DNA from: Mycolicibacterium xanthum
GTDB taxonomy: Bacteria > Actinomycetota > Actinomycetes > Mycobacteriales > Mycobacteriaceae
Direction of reading: 5' to 3'
NCBI RefSeq assembly: GCF_019710635.1
Contig: NZ_JAIFZS010000006.1
Coordinates: 177,309 to 241,308 of the forward strand
Length of the DNA stretch: 64,000 nucleotides
Part shown: positions 7,850 through 21,084 of the stretch, one piece after another
Position numbering within the stretch: the first letter of the stretch is position 1
Layout of the letters: each line of letters opens with the position of its first letter
The notes under the pieces: model-generated
Told to the model about the DNA's origin: nothing
What the model saw: only the letters and a program-made list of their open reading frames with translations
Databases searched by the model: none
Position numbers and translations under genes: made by a program

Positions 7850-8860
7850 ATGGCGATAAAGAGTGTGTCGGCCCTGGTGCTCGACGGGCTCGCCGTCTTC
7901 GAGTTCGGCGTCATCTGCGAGGTCTTCGGGATCGACCGGTCCGCGGACGGGGTCCCCAACTTCGATTTCAAGGTGTGTGGCCCGGAGCCGGGCAAGCCGC
8001 TGCGGACCTCGGTCGGCGCGATGATCACCCCCGATCACGGGCTCGACGATCTGGTGGGCGCCGACCTGGTCGCGATCCCGGCCATCGCGATGGGCTCGTC
8101 GGAGTATCTACCGGAGGCCCTCGACGCGCTGCGCCGCGCCGCGGCGTCCGGAGCGACGATCCTGACCGTGTGTTCGGGCGCCTTCGTGGCGGGCGCGGCC
8201 GGGCTGCTCGACGGCCGGCCGTGCACCACCCATTGGATGCACGCCGACCAGCTGGCCGACATGTATCCGACGGCCAACGTCGACCGCAACGTGCTGTTCG
8301 TCGACGACGGGAACCTGATCACCAGCGCGGGCACCGCGGCGGGCATCGACGCCTGCCTGCACCTGGTACGCCGTGAACTGGGCAGTGAGGTCACCAACAC
8401 GATCGCGCGCCGGATGGTGGTCCCACCCCAGCGGGACGGCGGCCAGCGACAGTACATCGACCAGCCGATCCCGCTGCGCTGTTCGGAGCGGTTCGCCCCG
8501 CATCTGGATTGGATCCTGGCCAACCTGGACAAACCGCACACCGTGACCACGCTGGCCCGGCGCGCCCACATGTCCGGCCGAACCTTCGCGCGGCGGTTCG
8601 TCGAGGAGACCGGCCGCACGCCGATGCAGTGGGTCACCGACCAACGGGTGCTGTTCGCGCGCCGACTGCTGGAGGAGACCACGCTGGACATCGACCGGAT
8701 CGCCGATCGGTCCGGATTCGGCAACGCCACGCTGCTGCGTCACCACTTCAGGCGGGTGATCGGTGTGACGCCCTCGGACTACCGGCGGCGCTTCGCGTGC
8801 GCCGGTGCCGAGGACGCCGAGTCCGCCGAGTCCGCCGAGGACACGGTCGTCTCGGCGTAA
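7850..8860 (+). CDS. GlxA-type AraC-family transcriptional regulator with DJ-1/PfpI domain
   Basis: This 336-residue protein has an N-terminal DJ-1/PfpI-like (class I glutamine amidotransferase-like) domain (about residues 5-190), with the nucleophile-elbow equivalent LTVCSGAFVAG, and a C-terminal AraC helix-turn-helix pair (about 215-315, HMSGRTFARRF and GFGNATLLRHHFRR). Such proteins respond to unknown small ligands. A TAAGAT hexamer lies six bases before the ATG, which fits a leaderless mRNA. The last residues are an acidic Ala-Glu-Ser repeat encoded opposite the mutY tail, in an 82-bp convergent overlap. Confidence 0.85.
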   Translation: MAIKSVSALVLDGLAVFEFGVICEVFGIDRSADGVPNFDFKVCGPEPGKPLRTSVGAMITPDHGLDDLVGADLVAIPAIAMGSSEYLPEALDALRRAAASGATILTVCSGAFVAGAAGLLDGRPCTTHWMHADQLADMYPTANVDRNVLFVDDGNLITSAGTAAGIDACLHLVRRELGSEVTNTIARRMVVPPQRDGGQRQYIDQPIPLRCSERFAPHLDWILANLDKPHTVTTLARRAHMSGRTFARRFVEETGRTPMQWVTDQRVLFARRLLEETTLDIDRIADRSGFGNATLLRHHFRRVIGVTPSDYRRRFACAGAEDAESAESAEDTVVSA

Positions 8861-9735
8861 CCCCCGGCGTCGCCCTCGCCGCAGAGCGCGAAGCGGCCGT
8901 CGGCGGTCTGCTCCACCAGCCCGTCGACGAGCAGCGAGTCCAGCGCGCGGTCCCGCTGCGCGGTGTCGGCGGTCCAGGCCACGTCCAGTTCGGTCCGGGT
9001 GACGGGCGCCGCGCTGCCGCGCAGGACGTCGAGCAGCCTGCCCCGCACCTGCCGGTCGGTGCCCGCGTAGCGCTGGGTGCGCCGCCGTGGACCGGCGCCC
9101 GCCGGGAAGCCCAGCGTGCGCCACGAACAGTGGCGCAGTGGACAGACACCGCAGCGCGGGGCCCTTGCCGTGCACACCGTCGCGCCGAGCTCCATCAGCG
9201 CGACCGAGAACCGTGGTGCGCTGCCGTCGTCCGGCAGCAGCGCGGCGACGTCGTCGAGATCGCGCGACGACGCCGATCCGGCGTCGTCGCGCCCGTGCAC
9301 CACCCGGGCCACCACCCGGCGCACGTTGGTGTCGACCACCGGAACCCGCTGCCGGTAGGCGAAGCAGGCCACCGCGCGGGCGGTGTAGGTGCCGACCCCG
9401 GGCAACGTCAGCAGGGTCTCGACGTCGGACGGGACCACGTCGGCGTGTTCGGTGGCGATCACCGTCGCGCATTCGTGCAGCCGCTTGGCGCGCCGCGGAT
9501 AGCCGAGCTTTCCCCACGCCCGCACCACGTCGGCCGGGCCGGCCGCCGCCGTCGCCGACGGGGTGGGCCAGCGGGTGACCCAGTCCAGCCAGATCGGCTG
9601 CACCCGCGCCACCGGCGTCTGCTGCAACATGAACTCGCTGACCAGGATCTGCCACGCAGGCACCCCGGGCCGACGCCACGGCAGATCACGCTGGGCGCGG
9701 GTGTACCAGTCGAGAAGTTCCTCCGTATCGATCAT
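8779..9735 (-). CDS. mutY: MutY, A/G-specific adenine DNA glycosylase
   Basis: This 318-residue base-excision enzyme removes adenine mispaired with 8-oxoguanine. Visible are the catalytic Glu in SEFMLQQTPV, the helix-hairpin-helix LPGVGTYTARAVACFA followed by the catalytic Asp in VVDTNVRRV, and the iron-sulfur Cys cluster CTARAPRCGVCPLRHC. Its last spacing is four residues rather than the five of E. coli MutY. The C-terminal part is shorter than the E. coli 8-oxoG-recognition domain, and the final 20 residues are Ser/Ala/Asp-rich. It is divergent from canB (28 bp), as in M. tuberculosis (Rv3589). The ATG at 9735 gives the family N-terminus. Confidence 0.93.
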   Translation of the reverse strand: MIDTEELLDWYTRAQRDLPWRRPGVPAWQILVSEFMLQQTPVARVQPIWLDWVTRWPTPSATAAAGPADVVRAWGKLGYPRRAKRLHECATVIATEHADVVPSDVETLLTLPGVGTYTARAVACFAYRQRVPVVDTNVRRVVARVVHGRDDAGSASSRDLDDVAALLPDDGSAPRFSVALMELGATVCTARAPRCGVCPLRHCSWRTLGFPAGAGPRRRTQRYAGTDRQVRGRLLDVLRGSAAPVTRTELDVAWTADTAQRDRALDSLLVDGLVEQTADGRFALCGEGDAGGYAETTVSSADSADSASSAPAHAKRRR

Positions 9736-9763
9736 CGCGACGCACTCGGGCAGAATGACGGGC

Positions 9764-10384
9764 ATGCCGAACACGAATCCGTTGACCGCGTGGAAAGCAC
9801 TCAAGGAGGGTAACGAGCGCTTTGTCGCGGGCAAGCCGCTGCATCCCAGCCAGAGCATCGAGCACCGGGCCAGCCTGGCCGCCGCGCAGAAGCCGACCGC
9901 CGTGGTCTTCGGGTGTGCCGACAGCCGGGTCGCCGCCGAGATCATCTTCGACCAGGGCCTCGGCGACATGTTCGTGGTGCGCACCGCCGGGCATGTCATC
10001 GACGGCGCGGTGCTGGGGTCGATCGAGTACGCGGTGACGGTGCTGAAGGTGCCGCTGATCGTGGTGCTCGGGCACGACAGCTGCGGCGCGGTGGGCGCGA
10101 CCCTCGGTGCGCTCGACGACGGCGCGGTGCCCGGCGGCTACGTCCGTGACGTGGTGGAACGGGTGACGCCGTCCATCCTGATCGGGCGTAAGGAGGGCCT
10201 CACGCGGGTCGACGAGTTCGAGGCCCGACACGTCACCGAGACCGGCCGGCAGCTGCTGAGCCGCTCGACGGCGATCTCCGAGGCGGTCAACAACGGCAAG
10301 CTCGCCATCGTCGGGCTGACCTACAACCTGGCCAACGGCAAAGTGCAGCTCGGCGAACATCTCGGCGATATCGGCGAGGCCTGA
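9764..10384 (+). CDS. canB: Beta-class carbonic anhydrase (Rv3588c homologue)
   Basis: This 206-residue zinc enzyme interconverts CO2 and bicarbonate in the cytosol. The zinc ligands and catalytic dyad are visible: Cys51, Asp53 and Arg55 in GCADSR, and His104 and Cys107 in GHDSCGA. It is nearly identical in layout to M. tuberculosis CanB. The ATG at 9764 matches the conserved start MPNTNP; an in-frame ATG at 9755 would add three residues. It is probably followed by the Rv3587c homologue in one transcript. Confidence 0.95.
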   Translation: MPNTNPLTAWKALKEGNERFVAGKPLHPSQSIEHRASLAAAQKPTAVVFGCADSRVAAEIIFDQGLGDMFVVRTAGHVIDGAVLGSIEYAVTVLKVPLIVVLGHDSCGAVGATLGALDDGAVPGGYVRDVVERVTPSILIGRKEGLTRVDEFEARHVTETGRQLLSRSTAISEAVNNGKLAIVGLTYNLANGKVQLGEHLGDIGEA

Positions 10385-10442
10385 GCGCGACACGCCGGGC
10401 AGCCTCGAACGACACGGCGTGACCTGGCTTTACCGTGAGTTT

Positions 10443-11222
10443 GTGCTGGATCTAGAACCGCATGGCCCGCTGCCCACCCAGATCTACTGGCGACGCAGGG
10501 CGCTGGCGCTCGGCATCGCGGTGCTCGTTGTCGGCATCGTCGCCGCCGTCATCGCGGTGGTCGTGCTCAACAGCACGAGCTCCGAGCAGCCCACCGCCAA
10601 CGAATCCCCGACGGCCGAAGCCGCACCCCCCACCCCGCTGCCCGGCGACGATCCGGCGGTCAAGACGCCGATCCAGCCGCCGGCCCAGGACGCCCCGGCG
10701 CCCACCCCGACCGCCACCGCCGCGGTGGTGCCGCCGCCGATCCTCAAGGAGGGTGACGACTGCCCGGACTCCACCCTGGCGGTCAAGGGCATCACCAACC
10801 AACCGCAGTACGTCGTCGGTGACCAGCCGAAGTTCACCATGGTCGTCACCAACATCGGCCTGGTCGCCTGTCAGCGCGACGTCGGCGCCGCGGTGCTGGC
10901 CGCCTATGTGTACTCGCTGGACAACCAGCGGCTCTGGTCCAACCTCGACTGCGCGCCGTCCAACGAGACGTTGATCAAGACCTTCCAGCCCGGCGAGCAG
11001 GTGACCACCGAGGTGACCTGGACGGGGATGGGGTCGGCGCCGAACTGCCCGCTGCCGCGGCAGCCGATCGGCCCGGGAACCTACAACCTGGTCGTGCAGC
11101 TGGGGAATCTCCGGTCGGCCACCGTGCCGTTCATCCTGGCTCAGTCCGCGGCGCCGCCCGGTGACGGACAGCTCCCGGCCGACGGCACACCGCACCTGCC
11201 GGTGCCCGGCCCGGTCGGCTAG
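10443..11222 (+). CDS. Single-pass membrane protein with Pro/Thr-rich linker (Rv3587c homologue)
   Basis: The protein is about 259 residues: a short cytosolic N-terminus, a membrane helix (LALGIAVLVVGIVAAVIAVVV), a Pro/Thr/Ala-rich low-complexity linker (about residues 45-100) that would span the cell wall, and a folded extracytoplasmic domain with Cys residues. It corresponds to Rv3587c by position between canB and disA. Function is unknown. I prefer the GTG at 10443 (VLDLEPHGPLPTQIYWRRR) because the orthologues start there; a GTG at 10419 is also in frame. The C-terminus ends in a Pro/Gly-rich tail. Confidence 0.8.
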   Translation: MLDLEPHGPLPTQIYWRRRALALGIAVLVVGIVAAVIAVVVLNSTSSEQPTANESPTAEAAPPTPLPGDDPAVKTPIQPPAQDAPAPTPTATAAVVPPPILKEGDDCPDSTLAVKGITNQPQYVVGDQPKFTMVVTNIGLVACQRDVGAAVLAAYVYSLDNQRLWSNLDCAPSNETLIKTFQPGEQVTTEVTWTGMGSAPNCPLPRQPIGPGTYNLVVQLGNLRSATVPFILAQSAAPPGDGQLPADGTPHLPVPGPVG

Positions 11223-11233
11223 ATCCGGCGGCC

Positions 11234-12364
11234 TCAGGCCAGCCGGTCGGCGATGGTGGACTCGGCCAGCGCGGACAGGCCTTCCCTGATGTGGCGCGCC
11301 CACATCGAGCCGATGCCTTCCACGGACTGCAGGTCGCTGGCGGTGGCCGCGAGCAGGCCCTGAAGCGAGCCGAACGAGCGCACCAGCAGGTCGACGTGCG
11401 CGAACTGCAGCCGCGGGATGCCCGACATCGCCCGGTAGCCGCGTGAGCTCATCGCCGAGTCCTGCGCGTCTGACGTCGACGGATAGCCGAAAACCCTTGC
11501 CAGCGCGGTGAAGTCGAGTAGTTCGCTGTCCGAGAGCGAGTCGAGCTCCTCCAGCGTCGTGGTCACCTGGGTCGGGGTCGGCGGGTCCGGGTTGGCGTGG
11601 TAGTCGCGCACGAGCAGCTCGCGTTCGGTGTCGTTGTCGCCGACCAGCTCGTCGAGCTGCAGCTTGAGCTGACGGCCGTCGGTGCCCAGCTCGACGACGT
11701 CGGCGTCGATCTCCAGACCGATCCGGCGGACCATCTCCAGCCGCTGCGCCACCGTCATCACGTCGCGCAGCGTCACGAAGTCCTCGATCTCGGCCATCGA
11801 CAGCTGCCTGCTGACCTCGTCGAGCCGGCTCTTGTAGCGCTCCAGGGTGGCGATGGTCTGGTTGGCGCGGGACAGGATCTTCGCCGAGTCCGGGACCACG
11901 TGGCGCTCACCGGCCACGTAGACGGTGACGATGCTCATCGAATGGCTGACCGAGATCACCGGATAGCCGGTCTGGATCGCGGTGCGCTCGGCCGAGCGGT
12001 GCCGGGTGCCGGATTCCTCGGTCGGAATGGACGGGTCCGGCACCAGCTGCACGTTCGCCCGCAGGATCCGGCCGCCGTCGCTGGACAGCACCACCGCGCC
12101 GTCCATCTTCGACAGCTCGCGCAGCCGGGTCGGTGCGTAGCGCACGTCGAGCTGGAAACCGCCGTCGCAGATGGCCTCGACGCCGTCGTCGTAGCCGATG
12201 ACGATCAGGGCGCCGGTGCGGCCCCGCAGGATGCGCTCCAGGCCGTCGCGCAGGGGTGTTCCGGGTGCCAGCCGGGCGATCGTCTCACGCAGCGTGGGCC
12301 GGGCCAGCGGTACGACCGTGCGGCCGGTTCGCCCCGACCCGGAATTCACGGACTTCACGGCCAT
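11234..12364 (-). CDS. disA: DisA, diadenylate cyclase (c-di-AMP synthase)
   Basis: This 376-residue protein makes c-di-AMP from two ATP. The DAC domain carries the active-site motifs DGA (residues 88-90) and RHR (121-123). A helical middle region and C-terminal helix-hairpin-helix DNA-binding segments ([12 protein letters not shown] and [18 protein letters not shown]) complete the DisA fold. It lies 24 bp downstream of radA in the same operon, a widespread pairing in which RadA is reported to affect DisA activity. The N-terminus is about 18 residues longer than in M. tuberculosis DisA. Confidence 0.95.
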   Translation of the reverse strand: MAVKSVNSGSGRTGRTVVPLARPTLRETIARLAPGTPLRDGLERILRGRTGALIVIGYDDGVEAICDGGFQLDVRYAPTRLRELSKMDGAVVLSSDGGRILRANVQLVPDPSIPTEESGTRHRSAERTAIQTGYPVISVSHSMSIVTVYVAGERHVVPDSAKILSRANQTIATLERYKSRLDEVSRQLSMAEIEDFVTLRDVMTVAQRLEMVRRIGLEIDADVVELGTDGRQLKLQLDELVGDNDTERELLVRDYHANPDPPTPTQVTTTLEELDSLSDSELLDFTALARVFGYPSTSDAQDSAMSSRGYRAMSGIPRLQFAHVDLLVRSFGSLQGLLAATASDLQSVEGIGSMWARHIREGLSALAESTIADRLA

Positions 12365-12388
12365 CTGGTCTCCACCGCTCGACGGTCT

Positions 12389-13774
12389 CTAATTCGGGCT
12401 ATTTTGGCCGATCCGCGTCAGTACCTGCAATGCCCCGACGATGTCCTCGGCCGGTAGCACCCGCAGGCCGGCGGGCGCGGCGGTGATCCCCGTCGGCACC
12501 ACCGCAGAGGTGAAACCGAGTCGGGCCGCCTCGGCCAGCCGGCGGTCCATGCCGGTCACCCGCCGCAGATCGCCCGCCAGCCCGACCTCGCCGATCGCCA
12601 CGGTGGTCGGCGGCAGCGGCACGTCCAGCGCCGACGATGCGACGGCCAGCGCCACCGCGAGATCCGACGACGAGTCGGTCAGGCGCATCCCGCCGACCGT
12701 CGACAGGTAGATGTCGTTGGCGCCGACCGGCAGCCTGGCCCGCTTCTCGAGCACCGCGGTGATCATCGCGGCACGCGAGGAGTCGATCCCGCTGACCGCG
12801 CGGCGCGGGCTGCCGCTGGCCGGGGCGCCGATCAACGCCTGCACCTCGCCGATCAACGGGCGCTTGCCGTCCAGCGTGACCGTCACCGCGGTCCCCGGCA
12901 CCGCCTTGGGGCGCTGGTCGAGGAACAGGCCGGACGGATCGGCCACACACTCGATTCCGCTGTCGTGCAACAAGAAACAGCCGACTTCATCGGCGGCGCC
13001 GAAGCGGTTCTTGACGCCGCGGACCATTCGGAGCGCCGAAGCCCGGTCGCCCTCGAAATGCAGCACGACGTCCACGAGGTGTTCGAGCGATCGCGGGCCC
13101 GCGATGGCGCCGTCCTTGGTCACGTGGCCCACCAGCAACATGGCCACCCCGGAGGTCTTCGCGGTCATGGTCAGCGCCGTCGTGACCGCGCGCACCTGGG
13201 TGACGCCGCCGGTGACGCCGTCGGCCTCGGTGGTCGACAGCGTCTGCACAGAATCGACGACGACCAGGCTGGGCCGCACCGCATCGATGTGTCCGAGCGC
13301 GGTCTGCAGGTCGGACTCGGCCGCCAGGAACACCTCGTCGTGGGAACAGCCGGTGCGCTCGGCGCGCAGCCGGATCTGGCCGGCCGACTCTTCGCCGGAC
13401 AGGTACAGCGCGCGGCGTCCGGTCAGCGCCCACCGGTGGGCGACCTCGAGCAGCAGTGTGGACTTGCCGACACCGGGATCGCCGGCCAGCAGCGTCACCG
13501 AACCGGGCACCAGACCACCGCCGAGGACCCGGTCCAGTTCGCTGACACCGGTGTGGAAGTGGCGCGTCCTGCCGGGGTCGATCGAGCTGATCGGCACGGC
13601 CGGCGACGCGGGGGCGACGGCGCGCCGGGTGGCGGAGCCGACCGCGCTCAACGCGACCTCGTCGACGGTCCCCCAGGTGCCGCACTCAGGGCAGCGGCCC
13701 ACCCACTTGGGTGTCAGGTGATGGCATTCCGAACAGCGATACTGCGAACGTGTCTTCGAACCGGCCCGGGTCAC
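12389..13774 (-). CDS. radA: RadA, DNA repair protein
   Basis: This 461-residue RecA-like ATPase acts in recombination and branch migration. An N-terminal C4 zinc finger (Cys14, 17, 28 and 31) is followed by Walker [10 protein letters not shown] (98-106), the RadA-specific KNRFG motif in [16 protein letters not shown], and a C-terminal Lon-protease-like domain (about 290-455). It starts with GTG at 13774 and precedes disA by 24 bp. It is divergent neither from lpqE nor coupled to it; both are on the minus strand with 64 bp between them. Confidence 0.95.
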   Translation of the reverse strand: MTRAGSKTRSQYRCSECHHLTPKWVGRCPECGTWGTVDEVALSAVGSATRRAVAPASPAVPISSIDPGRTRHFHTGVSELDRVLGGGLVPGSVTLLAGDPGVGKSTLLLEVAHRWALTGRRALYLSGEESAGQIRLRAERTGCSHDEVFLAAESDLQTALGHIDAVRPSLVVVDSVQTLSTTEADGVTGGVTQVRAVTTALTMTAKTSGVAMLLVGHVTKDGAIAGPRSLEHLVDVVLHFEGDRASALRMVRGVKNRFGAADEVGCFLLHDSGIECVADPSGLFLDQRPKAVPGTAVTVTLDGKRPLIGEVQALIGAPASGSPRRAVSGIDSSRAAMITAVLEKRARLPVGANDIYLSTVGGMRLTDSSSDLAVALAVASSALDVPLPPTTVAIGEVGLAGDLRRVTGMDRRLAEAARLGFTSAVVPTGITAAPAGLRVLPAEDIVGALQVLTRIGQNSPN

Positions 13775-13838
13775 GCCGTGACCGTAACCGCCGGGACCGA
13801 CATTTGGCGTGAGGCGCCCGTGTCACGCCTGAGCGGGA

Positions 13839-14429
13839 TCAGTGCCCGCCCGAATGCCCCGCGGAGTCGCCGGCCTCGAGCGGGGCATCCCGGCGCGGCT
13901 GTTCGCCGGCCGAGATCGGCACCGCGATGGTGGTCTCTCCGCCCTTCTCGAAGGTGAAGGTGAAGTCGTAGGTCAGCCCGTTGGTGATGGGCTTGGACAG
14001 GTCGACGGTCGCCTCCGAGGTGTCGGCGGTCTCGACGCTCTCCAGCTGGGTGGGCTGGCCGTCCGGGGTGCCGACCACCAGGACGCCGCCCGCGGGCAGC
14101 TCCTTGCCGCCGCTGAGGGTCACCGTGCCCACGTCCGAGGTGATCGACACGAGCTTGTCGTTGACGTCGGGCGAGGTGTTCACGGCGACGAAGATCAGCT
14201 CCACATCGCCGCCCGGCTGGACGTAGTCGGAGGTCTGGTCGGCGCGCAGGTGGACGTTGCGCAGATCCACCGAGTCGGCTTTGCCGCTGGTGCCGTTGAC
14301 GGCCGGCTCCTGGGTCGCCACCTGGGAGACCTGGCCGGCGCTGCATGCGCTCAGCGCTGCCGACACGGCCAATCCGCCCACGGCCAACGCGGCCGCGGTG
14401 ACTGAAGGGCGCCGTTTCAACGGGTTCAC
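13839..14429 (-). CDS. lpqE: LpqE, conserved lipoprotein
   Basis: This 196-residue exported lipoprotein has a signal peptide ending in the lipobox AALSAC (lipid-bearing Cys29). The mature part is a beta-rich domain without an enzyme motif that I recognise, ending in a Gly/His tail ([10 protein letters not shown]) that could bind metal. It corresponds to Rv3584 by sequence pattern and by position between radA and carD. Function is unknown. Confidence 0.85.
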   Translation of the reverse strand: MNPLKRRPSVTAAALAVGGLAVSAALSACSAGQVSQVATQEPAVNGTSGKADSVDLRNVHLRADQTSDYVQPGGDVELIFVAVNTSPDVNDKLVSITSDVGTVTLSGGKELPAGGVLVVGTPDGQPTQLESVETADTSEATVDLSKPITNGLTYDFTFTFEKGGETTIAVPISAGEQPRRDAPLEAGDSAGHSGGH

Positions 14430-14637
14430 TGGGGCCTCCTGCTCGGCCGACGAGGCGATGCGACGGTCCGTGCCTCGGCCGTCTCTGTGATTCGACTATG
14501 CAGAGTAGTAGGTCGCCGAAACATGCGGTAGCGGAGGGGCTTGCGGATCCGGTGCCTTGCACGGAATCGTCGGCGTGTCAACCCCTAGTGTTCACCGACT
14601 GTGCCCCTGACCTGCACCGTTGATCCGCACCCCGTGA

Positions 14638-15168
<531 letters not shown>

Positions 15169-15189
15169 CGCGCTCCCGGTGGAGCGACG

Positions 15190-16608
15190 ATGACGCCACG
15201 CGTCGGTCTCGGCACCGACGTCCACCCCATCGAAGCCGGTAGGCCGTGCTGGCTGTTGTGCCTGCGGTTCGACGGCAGCGACGGCTGCGCTGGGCACTCC
15301 GACGGCGATGTGGCAGCGCACGCCCTGTGCGACGCGCTGCTGTCGGCGGCGGGGCTCGGCGACATCGGCGAGGTGTTCGGCACCGGGCTGCCGCAGTGGC
15401 GGGGGGTCAGCGGCGCCGACATGCTGCGGCATGTGCGAGCGCTGCTGACGGACGCGGGTCTGCGGGTCGGCAACGCCGCGGTGCAGGTGATCGGCAATCA
15501 CCCCAAGGTCGGCCCCCGCCGCGCCGAGGCGCAGGAGCTGCTGTCCGGGCTGCTGGGCGCGCCGGTGTCGGTGTCGGCCACCACCACCGACGGTCTCGGT
15601 CTGACCGGGCGTGGGGAGGGCCTGGCGGCGATCGCGACGGCCCTGGTCGTCACCGACGAGCGCTTGCGCGAGGAGTCAACCGGCACCGACGAGCGCTTGC
15701 GCGAGGAGTCAACCGGCACCGACGAGCGCTTGCGCGAGGAGTCAACCGGCACCGACGAGCGCTTGCGCGAGGAGTCAACCGGCACCGACGAGCGCTTGCG
15801 CGAGGAGTCAACCGGCACCGACGAGCGCTTGCGCGAGGAGTCAACCGGCACCGACGAGCGCTTGCGCGAGGAGTCAACCGGCACCGACGAGCGCTTGCGC
15901 GAGGAGTCAACCGGCACCGACGAGCGCTTGCGCGAGGAGTCAACCGGCACCGACGAGCGCTTGCGCGAGGAGTCAACCGGCACCGACGAGCGCTTGCGCG
16001 AGGAGTCAACCGGCACCGACGAGCGCTTGCGCGAGGAGTCAACCGGCACCGACGAGCGCTTGCGCGAGGAGTCAACCGGCACCGACGAGCGCTTGCGCGA
16101 GGAGTCAACCGGCACCGACGAGCGCTTGCGCGAGGAGTCAACCGGCACCGACGAGCGCTTGCGCGAGGAGTCAACCGGCACCGACGAGCGCTTGCGCGAG
16201 GAGTCAACCGGCACCGACGAGCGCTTGCGCGAGGAGTCAACCGGCACCGACGAGCGCTTGCGCGAGGAGTCAACCGGCACCGACGAGCGCTTGCGCGAGG
16301 AGTCAACCGGCACCGACGAGCGCTTGCGCGAGGAGTCAACCGGCACCGACGAGCGCTTGCGCGAGGAGTCAACCGGCACCGACGAGCGCTTGCGCGAGGA
16401 GTCAACCGGCACCGACGAGCGCTTGCGCGAGGAGTCAACCGGCACCGACGAGCGCTTGCGCGAGGAGTCAACCGGCACCGACGAGCGCTTGCGCGAGGAG
16501 TCAACCGGCACCGACGAGCGCTTGCGCGAGGAGTCAACCGGCACCGACGAGCGCTTGCGCGAGGAGTCAACCGGCACCGATGAGCTCGCCGATGACGATT
16601 CGGCCTGA
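15190..16608 (+). CDS. ispF: IspF, 2-C-methyl-D-erythritol 2,4-cyclodiphosphate synthase with a 28-copy repeat tail
   Basis: Residues 1-154 are a complete IspF, which converts CDP-ME 2-phosphate to MEcPP and CMP in the MEP isoprenoid pathway. Metal ligands are Asp10, His12 and His44; [17 protein letters not shown] and [16 protein letters not shown] are intact. Normal IspF proteins end after IATALVV, about here. In this gene the frame continues through 28 identical 11-residue units ([11 protein letters not shown], residues 155-462) and ends [10 protein letters not shown], making 472 residues, about three times the family length. The tail is highly charged and probably disordered or helical. 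The enzyme is a trimer, so each molecule would carry three tails. cysS starts 23 bp later. Confidence 0.9.
   Translation: MTPRVGLGTDVHPIEAGRPCWLLCLRFDGSDGCAGHSDGDVAAHALCDALLSAAGLGDIGEVFGTGLPQWRGVSGADMLRHVRALLTDAGLRVGNAAVQVIGNHPKVGPRRAEAQELLSGLLGAPVSVSATTTDGLGLTGRGEGLAAIATALVVTDERLREESTGTDERLREESTGTDERLREESTGTDERLREESTGTDERLREESTGTDERLREESTGTDERLREESTGTDERLREESTGTDERLREESTGTDERLREESTGTDERLREESTGTDERLREESTGTDERLREESTGTDERLREESTGTDERLREESTGTDERLREESTGTDERLREESTGTDERLREESTGTDERLREESTGTDERLREESTGTDERLREESTGTDERLREESTGTDERLREESTGTDERLREESTGTDERLREESTGTDERLREESTGTDERLREESTGTDERLREESTGTDELADDDSA
15652..16575 (+). repeat. 28 perfect copies of a 33-bp tandem repeat inside ispF
   Basis: The 924-bp array consists of exactly 28 units of 33 bp, each beginning ACCGACGAGCGCTTGCGCGA, with no difference seen between copies. 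Since 33 is a multiple of three, copy-number change keeps the ispF frame. The array is open in five of six frames. The base after the last unit turns GACGAG into GATGAG. This ACCGATGAG edge and the internal GCTTG-C-CGA-GAG core also occur in the 32-bp repeats at 62761-62856 (about 25 of 32 aligned positions equal). Confidence 0.97.
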
Positions 16609-16631
16609 TCCGGCCGGTAAGCTGGCCCGTC

Positions 16632-18046
<1,415 letters not shown>

Positions 18047-18047
<1 letters not shown>

Positions 18048-18988
18048 TGGCGGGTAACTCCCAGCGCCGCGGCGCGGTCCGCAAGGCGGGGACCAAGAAG
18101 GGCCCGACCGTCGGTTCCGGTGGTGTGCGCCGCCGGGGGCTGGAGGGCAAGGGTGCGACGCCGCCGGCGCATCAGCGGGCGAACCACCCGGCGGCCAAGC
18201 GGGCCGCCAAGGCCGCACGGCAGGCCCAGGGCAGGCACAAGAAAACCGACGACGTCGAGATCGTCCTCGGTCGCAACCCGGTCGTCGAATGCCTGCGGGC
18301 CGGCGTGCCCGCAACCGCCCTGTACGTGGCGCTGGGCGCCGACAACGACGAGCGCCTCACCGAATCGGTGCAGATGGCCGCCGACCGGGGTATCTCGATC
18401 CTCGAGGTGCCGCGACACGATCTCGACCGGATCGCCGCCAACGGCATGCACCAGGGCATCGCGCTGCAGATGCCGCCCTATGACTACGCCCATCCCGACG
18501 ACGTGCTCGCCTCGGCCCGCCGGGATGCGATGCCCGCGCTGCTGGTGGCGCTGGACAACATCTCCGATCCCCGCAACCTCGGCGCGATCGTCCGCTCGGT
18601 GGCGGCGTTCGGCGGGCACGGCGTGCTGATCCCGCAGCGCAGGTCGGCCTCGGTGACCGCGGTCGCCTGGCGCACCAGCGCCGGTGCGGCGGCCCGGATC
18701 CCGGTCGCACGGGCGACCAACCTCAATCGCACGCTCAAGCAGTGGGCCGATGCCGGTCTGCAGATCGTCGGCCTCGACGCCGACGGCGACATCACCATCG
18801 ACGAGTTCGAGGCGGACGGCCCGGTCGTCGTGGTGGTCGGCTCGGAGGGCAAGGGCCTGTCCCGGCTGGTGCGGGAGAACTGCGATGCCATCGTCTCCAT
18901 CCCGATGGCGGGGCCCACCGAGTCGCTGAACGCTTCGGTGGCGGCGGGCGTGGTGCTGGCCGAGATCGCGCGGCAGCGCAGGGGCTAG
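18047..18988 (+). CDS. rlmB: RlmB-like 23S rRNA (guanosine-2'-O)-methyltransferase
   Basis: This 313-residue SPOUT (TrmH family) methyltransferase has a Lys/Arg-rich N-terminal extension (1-65), a substrate-binding L30-like domain (about 70-150), and the knotted catalytic domain with the three SAM motifs [27 protein letters not shown] and [17 protein letters not shown]. It is the Rv3579c homologue. Its ATG overlaps the cysS stop. The stop shares a CTAG with the convergent SGNH hydrolase. Methylation of 23S rRNA rather than tRNA is inferred from the family. Confidence 0.9.
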
Positions 18989-19773
18989 AACGCCGGTCGG
19001 CCGCCGAGCGGGACCAGCTCGGTGGACTTGGGCTCGATCCCGCGGCCCGGGGTGATCCGGCGCAGTCTGCGGATGGCCCACGGCGCCGCGAAGGACACCG
19101 CCCAGCGGAGGTTCTCGGATCTCGTGGCCGGCCTGGTCGCGGCGGGCAGGAACGTCGACGACGGCGTGGCCGAGGGTTCGGCGTCGGGCAGGCAGCCGAA
19201 GACGCGGCCGGCCATGTGGAGGTGCCCCAGCGCCGACAGGTGCACGCGGTCGTGATCCCACAGCCGGGGGTCGCGGAACTCGTCGAACCGCCAGAAGTCG
19301 ACCAGCCCGATGCCGAGGCCGTCGGTGATGCTGCGCAACAGCTCGTTGTAGATGGCCGCACGCCCCCGCAGTCCCCGGAACATCGGTTTGGCGCCCAGAT
19401 CCGGCGCGGTGAAGGCCAGCACCACCGCTCCGGTCTGCTGCAGCGCCTTCAGGCCGTCCGCGTAGCGGGCCATGATCGAATCCATGTCGATGCTCAACGC
19501 CATCAGGTCGTTCATGCCGGCATAGACCGTCACCAGGTCCGGCTCAAGCAGCTGGGTGAGTTGGACCTGCGCGGTCATGATGTCGTCCATCGTGCGGCCG
19601 CGGACCGCGAGGTTGGCGTAACGGAATTCGGGGTCCGACCGTGCGAGGCGGGCAGCCAGCAGGTCGGCCCAGCCCCGCACGCCGTTGCGGCTGCCGGGGT
19701 GCGGGTCGCCGATGCCCTCGGTGAAGGAGTCCCCGAGGGCGACGTATCTGCGGTAGCGCACCACGTTGACCAT
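18985..19773 (-). CDS. SGNH/GDSL-type esterase
   Basis: This 262-residue hydrolase has block [15 protein letters not shown] (Ser near residue 15), the Gly block, the GMND block ([10 protein letters not shown]) and the C-terminal catalytic [12 protein letters not shown]. The last 70 residues are Ser/Thr/Pro/Arg-rich and unlike the fold. No signal peptide is visible, so it is probably cytosolic. Substrate is unknown. It is convergent with rlmB, sharing the stop tetranucleotide CTAG. Confidence 0.85.
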   Translation of the reverse strand: MVNVVRYRRYVALGDSFTEGIGDPHPGSRNGVRGWADLLAARLARSDPEFRYANLAVRGRTMDDIMTAQVQLTQLLEPDLVTVYAGMNDLMALSIDMDSIMARYADGLKALQQTGAVVLAFTAPDLGAKPMFRGLRGRAAIYNELLRSITDGLGIGLVDFWRFDEFRDPRLWDHDRVHLSALGHLHMAGRVFGCLPDAEPSATPSSTFLPAATRPATRSENLRWAVSFAAPWAIRRLRRITPGRGIEPKSTELVPLGGRPAF

Positions 19774-19836
19774 TTTCCCGGGTCCGGGCCGCTTTCGCGC
19801 CCGCTGGGGCCGTGCCGGAAGGTGAAAGGTCGGGGG

Positions 19837-21074
<1,238 letters not shown>

Positions 21075-21084
<10 letters not shown>

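Noticed and set aside
8108..9679. 523-codon minus-strand frame over the regulator and mutY
   Set aside because: Arg/Ala/Gly-rich composition with no domain; the true genes in other frames are clear.
15652..16575. Regular 33-bp array as a possible CRISPR
   Set aside because: The units are contiguous with no variable spacers, and no cas genes are near. It is a coding minisatellite.
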